Shown in pieces: positions 54,203-63,709 of a stretch of 64,000 nt of DNA. Below the pieces are notes generated by a model. It ran no database searches and was not told the origin of the DNA. It saw only the letters and a list, made by a program, of their open reading frames with translations. Location of the stretch: the NCBI RefSeq assembly GCF_008000755.1, contig NZ_CP041690.1, positions 2,233,260 to 2,297,259 of the forward strand, in the 5' to 3' direction. This DNA is from Youhaiella tibetensis. GTDB lineage: Bacteria > Pseudomonadota > Alphaproteobacteria > Rhizobiales > Devosiaceae. Position numbers and translations under genes: made by a program. Numbering within the stretch: the first letter of the stretch is position 1; every line of letters begins with the position of its first letter.

Positions 54203-55510
54203 CTACTCCGCCGCGATCGAAGGCACTGCGCCCTCGGATGTCGAGTTGTAGGTGTAGGCGTCGATCCGCTCTTCGATCACGTGGCGGAAGTTGCGGATCA
54301 GGCCCTGGATCGGCCACGCCGCCGCGTCGCCGAGAGCACAGATGGTGTGACCTTCGACCTGCTTGGTGACTTCGAACAGCATGTCGATCTCGCGCTTCTG
54401 GGCGCGGCCCTCGACCATGCGCTCCATCACGCGCATCATCCAGCCCGTGCCTTCGCGGCACGGCGTGCACTGGCCGCAGCTCTCGTGCTTATAGAAAGCC
54501 GAAAGGCGCCAGATGGCCTTGATGATGTCGGTCTGCTTGTCCATCACGATGACCGCGGCGGTACCGAGGGACGACCCCACTTCGCGCAAGCCGTCGAAGT
54601 CCATGATCGCGTGACGGATTTTCTCGCCGGGCACGCAAGGAACCGATGCACCGCCAGGGATCACGGCGAGGAGGTTATCCCACCCGCCACGAATGCCGCC
54701 GCAATGCTTCTCGATCATCTCTTCGAACGTGACGCCCATGGCTTCTTCGAACGTCGCCGGGGTATTCACGTGACCCGAAACGCACATGAGCTTCGTGCCC
54801 GTGTTGTTCGCACGGCCGATCGAAGCGAACCACGCGCCCGAGCGACGCAGGATTTCCGGGACGACGGCGATCGATTCCACGTTGTTGACCGTGGTCGGGT
54901 TGCCATAGACGCCCATACCGGCCGGGAAAGGCGGCTTGAGGCGGGGCTGGCCCTTCTTGCCTTCCAGCGATTCCATCAGGGCTGTTTCCTCGCCGCAGAT
55001 GTAGGCGCCGGCGCCGTGGTGGACGATGATGTCCAGGTCCCAGCCGTGGATGTTGTTCTTGCCGATCAGCTTGGCGTCATAAGCCTCCTGAACGGCATAT
55101 TCGAGCCGCTGGCGCTCACGGATGAACTCACCACGAACGTAGATGAACGCCGTATGCGCATCCATGGCGCGGGCCGCCAGCAGGCACCCCTCGACCAGAT
55201 GGTGCGGATCGTGACGCAGGATCTCGCGGTCCTTGCAGGTGCCCGGCTCGGATTCGTCGGCATTGACCAGCAGGTAATGCGGACGGCCGTCGGAGACCTT
55301 GGGCATGAAGGTCCACTTGAGCGCGGTCGGGAAACCGGCGCCGCCGCGGCCACGCAAGCCAGAGGCCTTGACCTCGTTGGTGATCCAGTCCCGGCCGGAC
55401 TCGATGAACTCCTTGGTGCCGGACCAGGCGCCACGCGCCCGGGCACCCGCCAAGGTCCAGTCGCCCTGGCCGTAGAGGTTGGTGAAAATGCGGTCTTTAT
55501 CTGCGAGCAT
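54203..55510 (-). CDS. nuoF: NADH-quinone oxidoreductase subunit F
   Basis: NADH-oxidising flavoprotein subunit, 435 residues. FMN/NADH binding is seen in [16 protein letters not shown] and [35 protein letters not shown] and the 4Fe-4S (N3) ligands Cys345, 348, 351 and 391 ([17 protein letters not shown]). It follows nuoE at 12 bases. The downstream neighbour is the pentapeptide gene in place of the expected nuoG. Confidence 0.97.
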   Translation of the reverse strand: MLADKDRIFTNLYGQGDWTLAGARARGAWSGTKEFIESGRDWITNEVKASGLRGRGGAGFPTALKWTFMPKVSDGRPHYLLVNADESEPGTCKDREILRHDPHHLVEGCLLAARAMDAHTAFIYVRGEFIRERQRLEYAVQEAYDAKLIGKNNIHGWDLDIIVHHGAGAYICGEETALMESLEGKKGQPRLKPPFPAGMGVYGNPTTVNNVESIAVVPEILRRSGAWFASIGRANNTGTKLMCVSGHVNTPATFEEAMGVTFEEMIEKHCGGIRGGWDNLLAVIPGGASVPCVPGEKIRHAIMDFDGLREVGSSLGTAAVIVMDKQTDIIKAIWRLSAFYKHESCGQCTPCREGTGWMMRVMERMVEGRAQKREIDMLFEVTKQVEGHTICALGDAAAWPIQGLIRNFRHVIEERIDAYTYNSTSEGAVPSIAAE

Positions 55511-55522
55511 CTCTCACACCCC

Positions 55523-56758
55523 TTAGCGCGGCTTCTTGCCGAAGACGCGGATGTATTCGGCCTCGCCGCCCTTCGCGAGCGCCTTGGCCTGCTTGATCCA
55601 GTCATCGCGCTCGATGCGGCCATGGAAGGTCAGCACTTCCTCGACCCTGGCGATGTCGGCCTTCTTGAAAGCCGCCACCTGCGCGAAGGTTGTGATCCCG
55701 AGGGCATTGAGCTTGCCTTCGAGGACCGGCCCCACGCCAGCGATCATCTTGAGATCATCCTTGGCGCCCTCGGGCGCCGTGAACAACGGAGCGGCACCAT
55801 CGGCAGGAGCGGTCTTGCCCACAGCAGCACCGCCATCGACCTTGCCGGCCTTGGACTCTGCGCCCGTGGCCGTCGAGCGCATGGCGCGGGCAGGCTTGCC
55901 GTCAGCCTTGGCCGACGCGCCGGCAGCGGCGCGTTCGCCTTCGGCAGCGTCCACCGACACCTTCTTGGAACGCGACGGTTCCTTAAGAGCCGGCGCGGCT
56001 TCCTCCGAGACCTGGCGCTTGCGGCCGGGGGCGGTGGGAGCAGGCTCGTCCTTCTTGGCGGGCGCGGCAGCAGCAGCCGGAGCCGCAGGCGCCGCAGCAG
56101 TAGCGTCGGGAGCCGATGGAGCCACGAATTTTTCGCGCTTGGCGGAGGGCTTCTCGAGCAGCGTCGTCGCGCCGGACTCGGCCGCGGAGAACGCACGCTT
56201 GATCTGCGGCCCCGTCGGAACCTTCTCACCCCTGCCCGCCTGGAACTCGTTGATGATCTCTTCGAGCCGCTGCGGGGTCAGGTCCTCATAGGTGTCGTGG
56301 CCGATGGCCACCATCGGCGCATTCACGCACGCACCCAGGCACTCAACCTCTTCCCAGGACAGCGTTCCGTCCTCGTTGAGGGTGTGCGGATCGTGATGGA
56401 TCTTGTGCTGGCAGATCGAACGAAGGTCCTCGGCACCGCGCAGCATACACGGCGTCGTGCCGCACACCTGGATGTGGGCGCGCGTACCGACCGGAGCCAG
56501 CTGGAACTGGGTATAGAAGGTCGCTACTTCCAGCACGCGGATATAGGCCATGCCCAGCATGGTCGCGACGTGCTCGATGGTGGCGCGGGAAATCCAGCCA
56601 TCCTGATCCTGGGCGCGCATCAGCAGCGGGATCACCGCCGACTGCTGGCGACCTGCCGGGTACTGCGCCATCTTGGCGCGAGCCCAGCTTTCGTTTTCCT
56701 TGGTGAAGGCGAATGAGGCCGGCTGAACCGACTCGTCCGCAAGGCGCCGCACACTCAT
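55523..56758 (-). CDS. nuoE: NADH-quinone oxidoreductase subunit E with C-terminal HhH extension
   Basis: The thioredoxin-like 2Fe-2S (N1a) subunit occupies residues 1-180, with Cys99, Cys104, Cys140 and Cys144. The protein continues to 411 residues, more than twice the E. coli length: a Ala/Pro/Lys-rich low-complexity linker (about 185-325) leads to a helix-hairpin-helix-like segment ([20 protein letters not shown]) and a C-terminal [13 protein letters not shown]. Extended NuoE occurs in Rhizobiales; the role of the extension is not known to me. Its ATG overlaps the nuoD stop by one base. Confidence 0.95.
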   Translation of the reverse strand: MSVRRLADESVQPASFAFTKENESWARAKMAQYPAGRQQSAVIPLLMRAQDQDGWISRATIEHVATMLGMAYIRVLEVATFYTQFQLAPVGTRAHIQVCGTTPCMLRGAEDLRSICQHKIHHDPHTLNEDGTLSWEEVECLGACVNAPMVAIGHDTYEDLTPQRLEEIINEFQAGRGEKVPTGPQIKRAFSAAESGATTLLEKPSAKREKFVAPSAPDATAAAPAAPAAAAAPAKKDEPAPTAPGRKRQVSEEAAPALKEPSRSKKVSVDAAEGERAAAGASAKADGKPARAMRSTATGAESKAGKVDGGAAVGKTAPADGAAPLFTAPEGAKDDLKMIAGVGPVLEGKLNALGITTFAQVAAFKKADIARVEEVLTFHGRIERDDWIKQAKALAKGGEAEYIRVFGKKPR

Positions 56759-57948
56759 CAGCGATCCACCTCTCCGAACACGATATCAAGCGAACCCAGG
56801 ATGGCCGCGACGTCGGCCAGCATGTGGCCGCGGCACAGGAAATCCATGGCTTGCAGATGTGCAAAGCCCGGCGCGCGGATCTTGCAGCGATAGGGACGGT
56901 TCGAGCCGTCCGAAACCAGGTAGACGCCGAACTCACCCTTGGGCGCCTCGACGGCGGCGTAGACTTCGCCGGCGGGAACCTTGTAACCCTCGGTATAGAG
57001 CTTGAAGTGGTGGATCAGCGCTTCCATCGAGCGCTTCATCTCGCCACGGCTGGGCGGCACGACCTTGCCGTCGATCGAAGAAACCGGCCCCTGCCCTTCA
57101 GGTGCGTTCAGCTTCTCGATGCACTGCTTCATGATGTTGTTGGCCTGGCGCATCTCTTCCATGCGGATGAGGTAGCGGTCATAGCAGTCACCATGCGAGC
57201 CGACCGGAACGTCGAACTCCATTTCCTCGTAGCACTCGTAGGGCTGCGATTTGCGCAGGTCCCAGGCGGCACCCGAGCCACGCACCATCACACCCGAGAA
57301 ACCCCAGCTCCAGGCATCCTCGAGCGACACGACGCCGATATCGGCATTACGCTGCTTGAAGATGCGGTTGCCGGTCAGCAGACGATCGATGTCGGCAAGC
57401 GCCGCGGGGAATTGCTCACAGAACACCGCGATATCGTCGATGAGGTCCTGCGGCAGGTCCTGGTGAACGCCACCGGGACGGAAATAGGCCGCGTGCATGC
57501 GCGCGCCCGACGCGCGCTCGTAAAAGACCATCAGCTTTTCGCGCTGCTCGAAGCCCCAGAGCGGCGGAGTGAGCGCGCCGATGTCCATGGCCTGGGTGGT
57601 AACGTTCATCAGGTGGGAGAGCAGCCGGCCGATTTCCGAATAGAGAACGCGGATCAACTGGCCGCGGCGCGGCACCTTGATATCGAGCAATTTCTCCACG
57701 GCCAGGGCAAAGGCATGCTCCTGGTTCATCGGCGCCACATAGTCGAGGCGGTCGAAATAAGGGACGGCCTGCAGGTAGGTCTTGGCTTCGATCAGCTTCT
57801 CGGTGCCGCGGTGCAGCAGGCCGACGTGGGGATCGACGCGCTCGACGAGCTCACCGTCCAGCTCCAGGATCAGGCGCAGCACGCCGTGGGCCGAAGGGTG
57901 GACCGGGCCGAAGTTGATGGTGAAATTGCGGACTTCGACTTCGCTCAT
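56758..57948 (-). CDS. nuoD: NADH-quinone oxidoreductase subunit D
   Basis: 49-kDa-type subunit that forms the quinone head-group site with NuoB. The 396 residues show [22 protein letters not shown] with the key His, [14 protein letters not shown]-like [32 protein letters not shown] and [22 protein letters not shown]. It is an independent gene, not fused to NuoC. The start overlaps the nuoC stop by one base (TAATG). Confidence 0.97.
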   Translation of the reverse strand: MSEVEVRNFTINFGPVHPSAHGVLRLILELDGELVERVDPHVGLLHRGTEKLIEAKTYLQAVPYFDRLDYVAPMNQEHAFALAVEKLLDIKVPRRGQLIRVLYSEIGRLLSHLMNVTTQAMDIGALTPPLWGFEQREKLMVFYERASGARMHAAYFRPGGVHQDLPQDLIDDIAVFCEQFPAALADIDRLLTGNRIFKQRNADIGVVSLEDAWSWGFSGVMVRGSGAAWDLRKSQPYECYEEMEFDVPVGSHGDCYDRYLIRMEEMRQANNIMKQCIEKLNAPEGQGPVSSIDGKVVPPSRGEMKRSMEALIHHFKLYTEGYKVPAGEVYAAVEAPKGEFGVYLVSDGSNRPYRCKIRAPGFAHLQAMDFLCRGHMLADVAAILGSLDIVFGEVDR

Positions 57949-58565
57949 TACTGCTTCGCCTTCTCGTCGCCCGGCAGGACGTAATCGGTGCCCTCCCAGG
58001 GGGAGAGATAGTCGAACGAGCGGAATTCCTGGGCCAGCTTCACCGGCTCATAGACCACGCGCTTGCGTTCCTCGTCGTAGCGAACCTCAACGAACCCGGT
58101 GGTCGGGAAGTCCTTACGCAGCGGATGCCCGTCGAAGCCATAGTCGGTGAGGATGCGGCGCAGGTCCGGGTGACCGGAGAACAGCACGCCGAAGAGGTCG
58201 TACGTTTCGCGCTCGAACCAGTTCGCGCCCGGGAAGACGCCGGTGATGCTGGGCACCGGATCGACGTCGTTCGCCGCAACTTTGACACGAATGCGCTGAT
58301 TAAGTTCAGGGCTCAGCAGGTGATAGACCACGTCGAATCGCGGATCGCGCTCCGGATAGTCCACGCCGCACACATCGGAGATCGAATAGAAGCGACATTT
58401 TGCGTCATCGCGCAGGAACCGGACAACGTCTACGATCGCCGTCCTCTCCACCGAAATGGTGAGTTCTCCGAACGCGACGTCCGCGGAGCGAACGACCGCT
58501 CCCAGCGTGCGCGAAATGTAGTCGCCGAGGTCCGTAAGTGGATCGACTTGAGCTGTTTCGTCCAT
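57948..58565 (-). CDS. nuoC: NADH-quinone oxidoreductase subunit C
   Basis: 30-kDa-type peripheral subunit, 205 residues. The signature [37 protein letters not shown] is intact, and the C-terminus [18 protein letters not shown] is typical for alphaproteobacteria and mitochondria. The start at 58563-58565 ([14 protein letters not shown]) was chosen because the longer frame overlaps nuoB. Ten bases separate it from nuoB. Confidence 0.96.
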   Translation of the reverse strand: MDETAQVDPLTDLGDYISRTLGAVVRSADVAFGELTISVERTAIVDVVRFLRDDAKCRFYSISDVCGVDYPERDPRFDVVYHLLSPELNQRIRVKVAANDVDPVPSITGVFPGANWFERETYDLFGVLFSGHPDLRRILTDYGFDGHPLRKDFPTTGFVEVRYDEERKRVVYEPVKLAQEFRSFDYLSPWEGTDYVLPGDEKAKQ

Positions 58566-58575
58566 GACTGGCGCC

Positions 58576-59157
58576 CTATCTTTCGATCGTACCGTCCCGG
58601 CGAATCTTCTTTTGCAGAAGAAGAATGCCGTAGAGGAGAGCTTCCGCGGTCGGAGGGCAACCGGGCACGTAGATATCGACCGGAAGCACCCGGTCGCAAC
58701 CGCGCACGACGGAATAGGAATAGTGGTAGTAGCCGCCGCCATTGGCGCAGCTGCCCATGGAAATGACGTAACGCGGCTCGGGCATCTGGTCGTAGACCTT
58801 GCGGAGCGCGGGCGCCATCTTGTTGGTCAGCGTGCCGGCAACGATCAGAACGTCGGACTGGCGCGGCGAAGCGCGCGGAGCCGTACCGAATCGCTCGATG
58901 TCGTAGCGCGGCATCGACATCTGCATCATCTCGACGGCGCAGCAGGCCAGGCCCGTCTGCATCCACATCAGGGAACCGGTACGCGCCCAGGTAATCAGCT
59001 GGGCTGCAGTGGTGACCAGGAACCCCTTGTCCGCCAGTTCGTCCGAAACGCCGGCAAAGAACGGGTCGTCCGAACCCACCGGCTTGCCCGTACGCGGGTC
59101 GATCGCACCGGTCGGGCGCGGCGTAACCAGAGTGCCGCCCTGTCCGCTCAATCCCAT
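58576..59157 (-). CDS. nuoB: NADH-quinone oxidoreductase subunit B
   Basis: PSST-type subunit carrying the terminal 4Fe-4S cluster N2, next to the quinone site. The 193 residues include the ligands Cys72, Cys73, Cys137 and Cys167 ([28 protein letters not shown]). The ATG at 59155-59157 lies within the end of nuoA (10-base overlap), so the start is tightly coupled. Confidence 0.97.
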   Translation of the reverse strand: MGLSGQGGTLVTPRPTGAIDPRTGKPVGSDDPFFAGVSDELADKGFLVTTAAQLITWARTGSLMWMQTGLACCAVEMMQMSMPRYDIERFGTAPRASPRQSDVLIVAGTLTNKMAPALRKVYDQMPEPRYVISMGSCANGGGYYHYSYSVVRGCDRVLPVDIYVPGCPPTAEALLYGILLLQKKIRRDGTIER

Positions 59158-59513
59158 TCCAACGCTCCTTTGCGCCACTCGTAGATGAAGCCCACGGTCA
59201 GAACGCCCAGGAAGATCATCATCGACCAGAAGCCGAACCAGCCCACATCCTTGAAGGCCACGGCCCACGGAAACAGGAAGGCGACTTCGAGATCGAAGAT
59301 GATGAAGAGAATCGACACGAGGTAGTATCGGACGTCGACCTTCATGCGCGCGTCATCGAACGCATCGAAGCCGGCTTCGAAGGCGGAAACCTTCTCGGGA
59401 TCGGGCTTCTTGAAGGCAACGATGAAGGGGGCCACAAGCAGCGCCAAACCAATGACGCCGGCGATGCCTATGAAGAGCACGATAGGCAGGTAGTTGCTGA
59501 GCAATTCGTTCAT
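59148..59513 (-). CDS. nuoA: NADH-quinone oxidoreductase subunit A
   Basis: Three-span subunit at the hinge with the peripheral arm, 121 residues. The first loop [49 protein letters not shown] region holds the conserved acidic residues (split here: [20 protein letters not shown], then [19 protein letters not shown]). First gene of the nuo operon. The ribosome site is weak (AGGCCTGG), and a 7-bp palindrome lies about 20 bases upstream of the ATG. Confidence 0.96.
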   Translation of the reverse strand: MNELLSNYLPIVLFIGIAGVIGLALLVAPFIVAFKKPDPEKVSAFEAGFDAFDDARMKVDVRYYLVSILFIIFDLEVAFLFPWAVAFKDVGWFGFWSMMIFLGVLTVGFIYEWRKGALEWD

Positions 59514-59846
59514 GCCAGGCCTATTCTTCGGTCCGGTCGGGCGACCGGGTTAGCGAGAGTTCAGCGGGCAATTGGGGCGCGCGAACCAACGCTCTCAAGA
59601 TGGCTAGGGCTTATCGCTTCCCTACCGGTGATTCAAGCGAAACAAAACCGGATAAAAGCAGTCATAATTTCATTACGGACGCAATATCCGACAATAGCGA
59701 GCATCAGCGCGGACGTTTGGAAAAACACGTTCTGCACCAACGGGGAAAGAAGGCAAATTGCCTCACCCGGAAACCGGCTGGAACCGCGAAAACGGGCGGC
59801 GACAGCTCCTCGAGGCGATCGCGAATCGCCGCCTTCCGCCGCTGGC
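59514..59846 (-). promoter_or_regulatory. Leader/promoter region of the nuo operon
   Basis: No gene is visible in this 333-base stretch. An A+T-rich part at about 59630-59730 probably holds the promoter, but I cannot pick a convincing -35/-10 pair. CCGGTCG-GG-CGACCGG at 59533-59548 is a perfect inverted repeat just upstream of nuoA, a candidate operator or leader hairpin. Confidence 0.4.
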
Positions 59847-59877
59847 AAAAAACAAAGGCCCCGCCGTGGCGGAGCCT
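59847..59877 (-). terminator. Second of two tandem terminators behind the beta-barrel gene
   Basis: GGCTCCGCC-AC-GGCGGGGCC (minus strand; one U-G pair, inner pairs may open to give a four-base loop), followed by TTTGTTTTTT. Confidence 0.8.
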
Positions 59878-59880
59878 TCG

Positions 59881-59916
59881 AAAAAACCAAAACGGCGAAC
59901 CGGGCCCGGTTCGCCG
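59881..59916 (-). terminator. First of two tandem terminators behind the beta-barrel gene
   Basis: A perfect palindrome (CGGCGAACCGGG joined to CCCGGTTCGCCG) followed on the minus strand by TTTTGGTTTTTT. Together with the next terminator it insulates the strongly expressed-looking outer-membrane gene from the nuo operon. Confidence 0.88.
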
Positions 59917-59978
59917 AATTGGGTTTGCAAGACGCTACCCCGCCCGAGGAGCCCCCGGGTAGAGTCGAGCAGTTCGGA

Positions 59979-60530
59979 CTAGAAGTGGAACAGGACGCCG
60001 ATGGTCGCCTTGGCCGCATTCTGGTTGACTGCATCAGGCATGTGCAGGCCCAGAACTTCGCCGCGGATCGACATGTTGTCGGTCACAGCCACTTCAACGC
60101 CACCGCCGTAAGCCCAGGTGCCGTAGGTCGTGCCGCCGCCGGCGTTGTCGTGGACCCAGCCACCACCGAGCGAAGCATAAACCAGGACCTGCGGCGAGGC
60201 GAGAACGCCGATCTTGCCGAGGATGAGGGCATCATAGCCGTTGAGGCCGGAGTCGTAGTACAGGCCATCGAACTGGCCTTCGACACCGAGCAGGAACGGG
60301 TCGGCGACGGTGAAGTTGGCACCGGCGACAACGCCGATCGAACCAGCCGAACCACCACCGGAAACCCAAGCGCCGCCGCCAGTGATACCAGCGTAGAAAC
60401 CATCGAAATTGAAGATCGAGGTATCAACAACCGGAGTCGGCTGAACCGGGAGCATAAGGTCGGCCGCATGAGCGCCCGACGCCATGAGCGTGGCAACGCC
60501 AACGCCAGCCAAAAGTGCAGAAATCTTCAT
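59979..60530 (-). CDS. Outer-membrane beta-barrel protein (array copy A)
   Basis: A 183-residue porin-like protein with a signal peptide (MKISALLAGVGVATLMASGAHA, cleavage likely after AHA at about 22). The mature part alternates polar and aromatic residues typical of an eight-strand barrel (NFDGFYAGITGGGAWVSG, VYASLGGGWVHDN) and ends in GVLFHF, with the C-terminal Phe recognised by the BAM machinery. It resembles Rhizobiales small outer-membrane proteins of the Omp25/31 kind. Followed by two terminators, so it is transcribed alone. The start has a plain ribosome site. Confidence 0.85.
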   Translation of the reverse strand: MKISALLAGVGVATLMASGAHAADLMLPVQPTPVVDTSIFNFDGFYAGITGGGAWVSGGGSAGSIGVVAGANFTVADPFLLGVEGQFDGLYYDSGLNGYDALILGKIGVLASPQVLVYASLGGGWVHDNAGGGTTYGTWAYGGGVEVAVTDNMSIRGEVLGLHMPDAVNQNAAKATIGVLFHF

Positions 60531-60635
60531 CTTGCATTCCCCTAGGGTAGACAACAGTCACAAGCATATGTCTCAGACCGTCTGGTCCATGACAACCCCG
60601 TCAACCCCCTAATCAGGGCCTTCGAGGAGGAATCC

Positions 60636-60776
60636 ATGTCTTTTCGCGGGCACCTGTTGCAAGAATGGATCGGATTTGACCCAACCGTCAACACAATCGC
60701 GGACTTCCGTCCGGAGGCGCGGCCGCGAACAGGCCACGGAGAGGCAGAAACCCTTAGGGTCCCGCCCCAACTATGA
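60636..60776 (+). CDS. Possible 46-residue protein
   Basis: In the 348-base gap between beta-barrel copies A and B, GAGGAGG is followed five bases later by an ATG opening a 46-codon frame (MSFRGHLLQEWIGFD at its start, ending RVPPQL). The stop is directly followed by a perfect 9-bp hairpin. No similarity recognised, no membrane span. The remaining sequence of the gap shows no other feature, and copy A's promoter must lie in the same stretch on the other strand. Could be chance. Confidence 0.3.
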   Translation: MSFRGHLLQEWIGFDPTVNTIADFRPEARPRTGHGEAETLRVPPQL

Positions 60777-60798
60777 TGCGCCGGAATGATCCGGCGCA
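60777..60798. repeat. Perfect hairpin after the 46-codon frame
   Basis: TGCGCCGGA-ATGA-TCCGGCGCA, a 9-bp stem with a four-base loop. No T tract follows on either strand. Confidence 0.55.
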
Positions 60799-60878
60799 GC
60801 ACGTATTCGTATTCCTGGGCGGGAGCAGTGTCCGGATTCGCCCGACCCTGCAACCACCCCCTGACGGTTTAGGCGCCG

Positions 60879-61415
60879 TCAGTTGAAATGAAACAACACA
60901 CCGGCCGTCGCCTTGGCGGCGGAAGGTCCCTGCCCCCAGTTTGCGAGGCCGAGAACTTCGCCGCGCACGCTGATCGACTGGAAGGTCGCCACTTCGACGC
61001 CGCCGCCGAAAGCGTAGACGCCGTTGCCCGCCACGTTACCGACGCCGGCCGTACCGTAGGCCATGACGCCGTCTGTGAACTGGGCGCCGACGCGCGCCAG
61101 ACCGAGCATATCCCACTTCCAGCCACTGTCGGGCCACATGACGCCGCCCTGGAATTCGACACCGGCAAGAAGCAGGTCGGTCATGGCGAAATTAACACCC
61201 GCCACCAGGTCCAGGTTCCAGCCGGTGACGGATGGGCCGTTCACTGTGCCCGAAAAGCCACCACCCTGGACGCCCGCATAGGCGCCGTCGAAGCTGAACA
61301 TCGGGCTCGAATAGAGATCGGTCGCCGGCGTCCCGGAATACAGATCCGCCGCAAAGGCACCCGTAGACAGGAGCGTCGCAACGGCGGCGCCGAGCGTAAG
61401 TGTCCGTGCAATCAT
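60879..61415 (-). CDS. Outer-membrane beta-barrel protein (array copy B)
   Basis: A 178-residue paralogue of copy A. The signal peptide is MIARTLTLGAAVATLLSTGA with cleavage near AFA-ADLYSG. Shared segments with copy A are SFDGAYAGVQGGGF, SVRGEVLGL and AAKATAGVLFHF. It ends with an additional Asn after the Phe, so the C-terminus is not aromatic, unlike usual BAM substrates. GGAG lies seven bases upstream of the ATG at 61413-61415. A 7-bp stem (CTGACGG/CCGTCAG) covers the stop codon but has no T tract. Confidence 0.82.
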   Translation of the reverse strand: MIARTLTLGAAVATLLSTGAFAADLYSGTPATDLYSSPMFSFDGAYAGVQGGGFSGTVNGPSVTGWNLDLVAGVNFAMTDLLLAGVEFQGGVMWPDSGWKWDMLGLARVGAQFTDGVMAYGTAGVGNVAGNGVYAFGGGVEVATFQSISVRGEVLGLANWGQGPSAAKATAGVLFHFN

Positions 61416-61592
61416 TTTTGTACTCCGCACATACATGTCGTTTGTGCACATCTTGTCGCTCACGCGGGCGCGGAGCCACCCCCTGCGGGGGTCATTTTGG
61501 CAGGTGCGGATAACGATTAGTGACGGAAGACAAGGCTTTGCGGCCCGATTGATCCAATTTGATACAAATTGCGTGAAAGAACGGTCGAACGA

Positions 61593-62135
61593 TCAGAAGT
61601 GATAGTTCGCGCCAATGGTGACCTGGTTGGTCGGATTGCTGCCTTCGGCCTCGAACCCGTGCAGGAATTGCGCGCGCAGGGAGACGTTATCGGTGATGGC
61701 CATCTCGACGCCCGCACCCAGCAGCCAGTTGCTCTGGTCCGGAACGCCCAGGTCGATGCCGTAGCCGGCGGTGGCATAAAGCGCCAGGTCGTCCGCAACC
61801 AGGACACCGCCCTTGGCCAGGACCTGGCCATAGGAACTCTCGCCCTCGCCGCCCGCGAGGCCCTGCACCGCCACTTCGGCGCCGACGAGATAGAAATCGA
61901 ATTGCGCATTGACGCCCAGGTCGATGCCGAGGCCGTACTGGTTGCCGCGCCCGGCGCTGAACTGGCCGGCGCCATAGACGCCGCCATAGAATCCGTTCCA
62001 GTCAAAGCCGGCATCGGCAACGGGAATCGCGGACGAAGGCGCGCTGGTTTCGTAGGTTATGGCATCGGCCGCCACGACAGGAAGCGGCGCCATAGCCAGA
62101 ACGGCTGCGATCGCAAGTTTCCTGATCAAGCTCAT
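61593..62135 (-). CDS. Outer-membrane beta-barrel protein (array copy C)
   Basis: A 180-residue barrel protein, more distant from copies A and B. Signal peptide MSLIRKLAIAAVLAMAPLPV with cleavage near VVA-ADAITY; then DWNGFYGGVYGAGQFSAG, LALYATAGYGIDLG, and a C-terminal TNQVTIGANYHF with the terminal Phe. The start (62133-62135) is preceded by GGAG at eight bases. TTGGCG and CATATT separated by 17 bases (62219-62247, minus strand) may be its promoter. Confidence 0.82.
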   Translation of the reverse strand: MSLIRKLAIAAVLAMAPLPVVAADAITYETSAPSSAIPVADAGFDWNGFYGGVYGAGQFSAGRGNQYGLGIDLGVNAQFDFYLVGAEVAVQGLAGGEGESSYGQVLAKGGVLVADDLALYATAGYGIDLGVPDQSNWLLGAGVEMAITDNVSLRAQFLHGFEAEGSNPTNQVTIGANYHF

Positions 62136-62218
62136 CGTGCGGTCTCCTGTCACGGCCACTGAACGGTTGCGTTCAACGCGGAGCTTTCGCCGACGGTTCC
62201 TTTCCGGATACCAACGCC

Positions 62219-62247
62219 AATATGGTGCCTTCGCCGATCCGCGCCAA
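62219..62247 (-). promoter_or_regulatory. Possible promoter of beta-barrel copy C
   Basis: TTGGCG (62242-62247), 17-base spacer, CATATT (62219-62224) on the minus strand, giving a leader of about 75 bases. Confidence 0.4.
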
Positions 62248-62398
62248 TGCATCTTTGGGTGAGGTTGCGCATAAATTCGGGCCCGCGCTGGGCTAGAAAA
62301 AGGCACGGTCCCGGTGTGACCGGAACGACACAGCCTTCGCCCTTGCGCCGGGCACGACCATGCTCAAAAAATGCTCCATCCTGCTGGGAGCGTGCGAG

Positions 62399-63664
62399 AT
62401 GGACCTGCGTCGTCTGACCGAGCTCTTCGAAACCAACCGGAAGACCGGCCATGGGGGCATTGCCTCGGTGTGCAGCGCCCATCCTCTTGTCATCGGCGCG
62501 ACACTGGCGCTGGCGGGCGAGCGGGACCAGCTGGCGCTCATCGAAGCGACCTGCAACCAGGTCAACCAGTTCGGCGGTTACACCGGCCTCGAGCCTGCCG
62601 ACTTCGCGGCAATGGTTCGCAAGGAAGCGGAATCGGTCGGATTGGGCGAGGACGACCTGCTGCTCGGGGGCGATCACCTTGGCCCGCAACCCTGGCGCAG
62701 CGAGCCTGCCGAGGAAGCCCTGGGAAAGGCGCGCGATCTCGTGCGCGCTTTTGCGGCTGCCGGATTTCAGAAGCTGCACCTGGACTGCTCGATGCGTTGC
62801 GCCGACGATCCGGACGTCCTTCCCGACGCCCTGATCGCCGGACGCGCTGCCAGTCTCGCGAGTGCGGCGGAGGAGACGGGCGCGCGTCCACTCTATGTCA
62901 TCGGCACAGAGGTGCCCCCACCCGGCGGCATGGGCGCCGGTCATCACATCGCCGTCACCTCGCCCGCAAGCGTCAAGGACACCTACGAAGCCCACCACGA
63001 GGCCTTTGCCACGGTCGGACTCAAGGATGCCTTCTCACGCGTCGTGGCTGTCGTGGTTCAACCAGGCCTTGATTTCGGCAATGAGGAGATCGTCCATTTT
63101 GCGCCCGACAAGGCCGATCGCCTGGCCGAAGCGGTGCGGGACTATCCGGGAATCGTTTTCGAAGCGCACTCGACCGACTACCAGCTGCCTGCCGCCTACA
63201 GGGAGCTGGTGGCGCGTCACTTCGCGATCCTCAAGGTGGGCCCCGCCGCTACATTTGCGATGCGCGAAGCGTTTTATGCGCTCGAAGCCATGGAAGCCGA
63301 ACTCGTGCCCTCGGGCGAGCGCTCGCGGCTACGCGCCATGGTCGAAGCCAGCATGCTGATGCGCCCGGCAGACTGGCAGGCGCACTATCATGGCGACGCG
63401 GACAAGCAGGCCTATCTGCGCCATTTCAGCTACTCGGACCGTATCCGCTACTACTGGGCCGCCCCGGAGATCGAGGCGGCACGCGAACGCCTCTTCGCCA
63501 ACCTGGCCCGTACCGGCCTGCCACTTCCGCTGATCAGCCAATACCTGCCCCAGCATCACGGCGCGGTGGCAGAAGGTCGGATCGAGGCAACGCCCGGTGC
63601 ACTGGTCGGCGCCAATGTGGTGCGGGCGCTCGCCCCCTATTTCGACGCCGCGGCGAGCCATTGA
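62399..63664 (+). CDS. D-tagatose-bisphosphate aldolase non-catalytic subunit (GatZ/KbaZ-like)
   Basis: A 421-residue GatZ/KbaZ-family protein. In E. coli these stabilise the class II tagatose-1,6-bisphosphate aldolases GatY/KbaY. Conserved parts are GIASVCSAHPLVI, LIEATCNQVNQFGGYTG, LLGGDHLGPQPWRSEP, LHLDCSMRCADDP and AHSTDYQLPAAYRELV. The start at 62399 (MDLRRLTELF) was chosen because it matches the family N-terminus; an ATG 13 codons upstream is possible. No aldolase gene is visible in the window; an SDR gene follows 45 bases later, suggesting a sugar-alcohol catabolic operon that continues beyond the window. Confidence 0.9.
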   Translation: MDLRRLTELFETNRKTGHGGIASVCSAHPLVIGATLALAGERDQLALIEATCNQVNQFGGYTGLEPADFAAMVRKEAESVGLGEDDLLLGGDHLGPQPWRSEPAEEALGKARDLVRAFAAAGFQKLHLDCSMRCADDPDVLPDALIAGRAASLASAAEETGARPLYVIGTEVPPPGGMGAGHHIAVTSPASVKDTYEAHHEAFATVGLKDAFSRVVAVVVQPGLDFGNEEIVHFAPDKADRLAEAVRDYPGIVFEAHSTDYQLPAAYRELVARHFAILKVGPAATFAMREAFYALEAMEAELVPSGERSRLRAMVEASMLMRPADWQAHYHGDADKQAYLRHFSYSDRIRYYWAAPEIEAARERLFANLARTGLPLPLISQYLPQHHGAVAEGRIEATPGALVGANVVRALAPYFDAAASH

Positions 63665-63709
63665 CGCCCCATAGGGGCCCAGGCAAACCTCAGCCTCAGG
63701 GAGAAAGCC

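Noticed and set aside
54281-56716. 811-codon plus-strand frame opposite nuoF and nuoE
   Set aside because: Spans two conserved genes on the other strand; composition typical of GC-rich antisense frames.
61480-61500. ACCCCC-TGC-GGGGGT palindrome between beta-barrel copies C and B as terminator
   Set aside because: Short stem, wrong position relative to copy C stop (it lies in the leader of copy B) and no adequate T tract on the minus strand.
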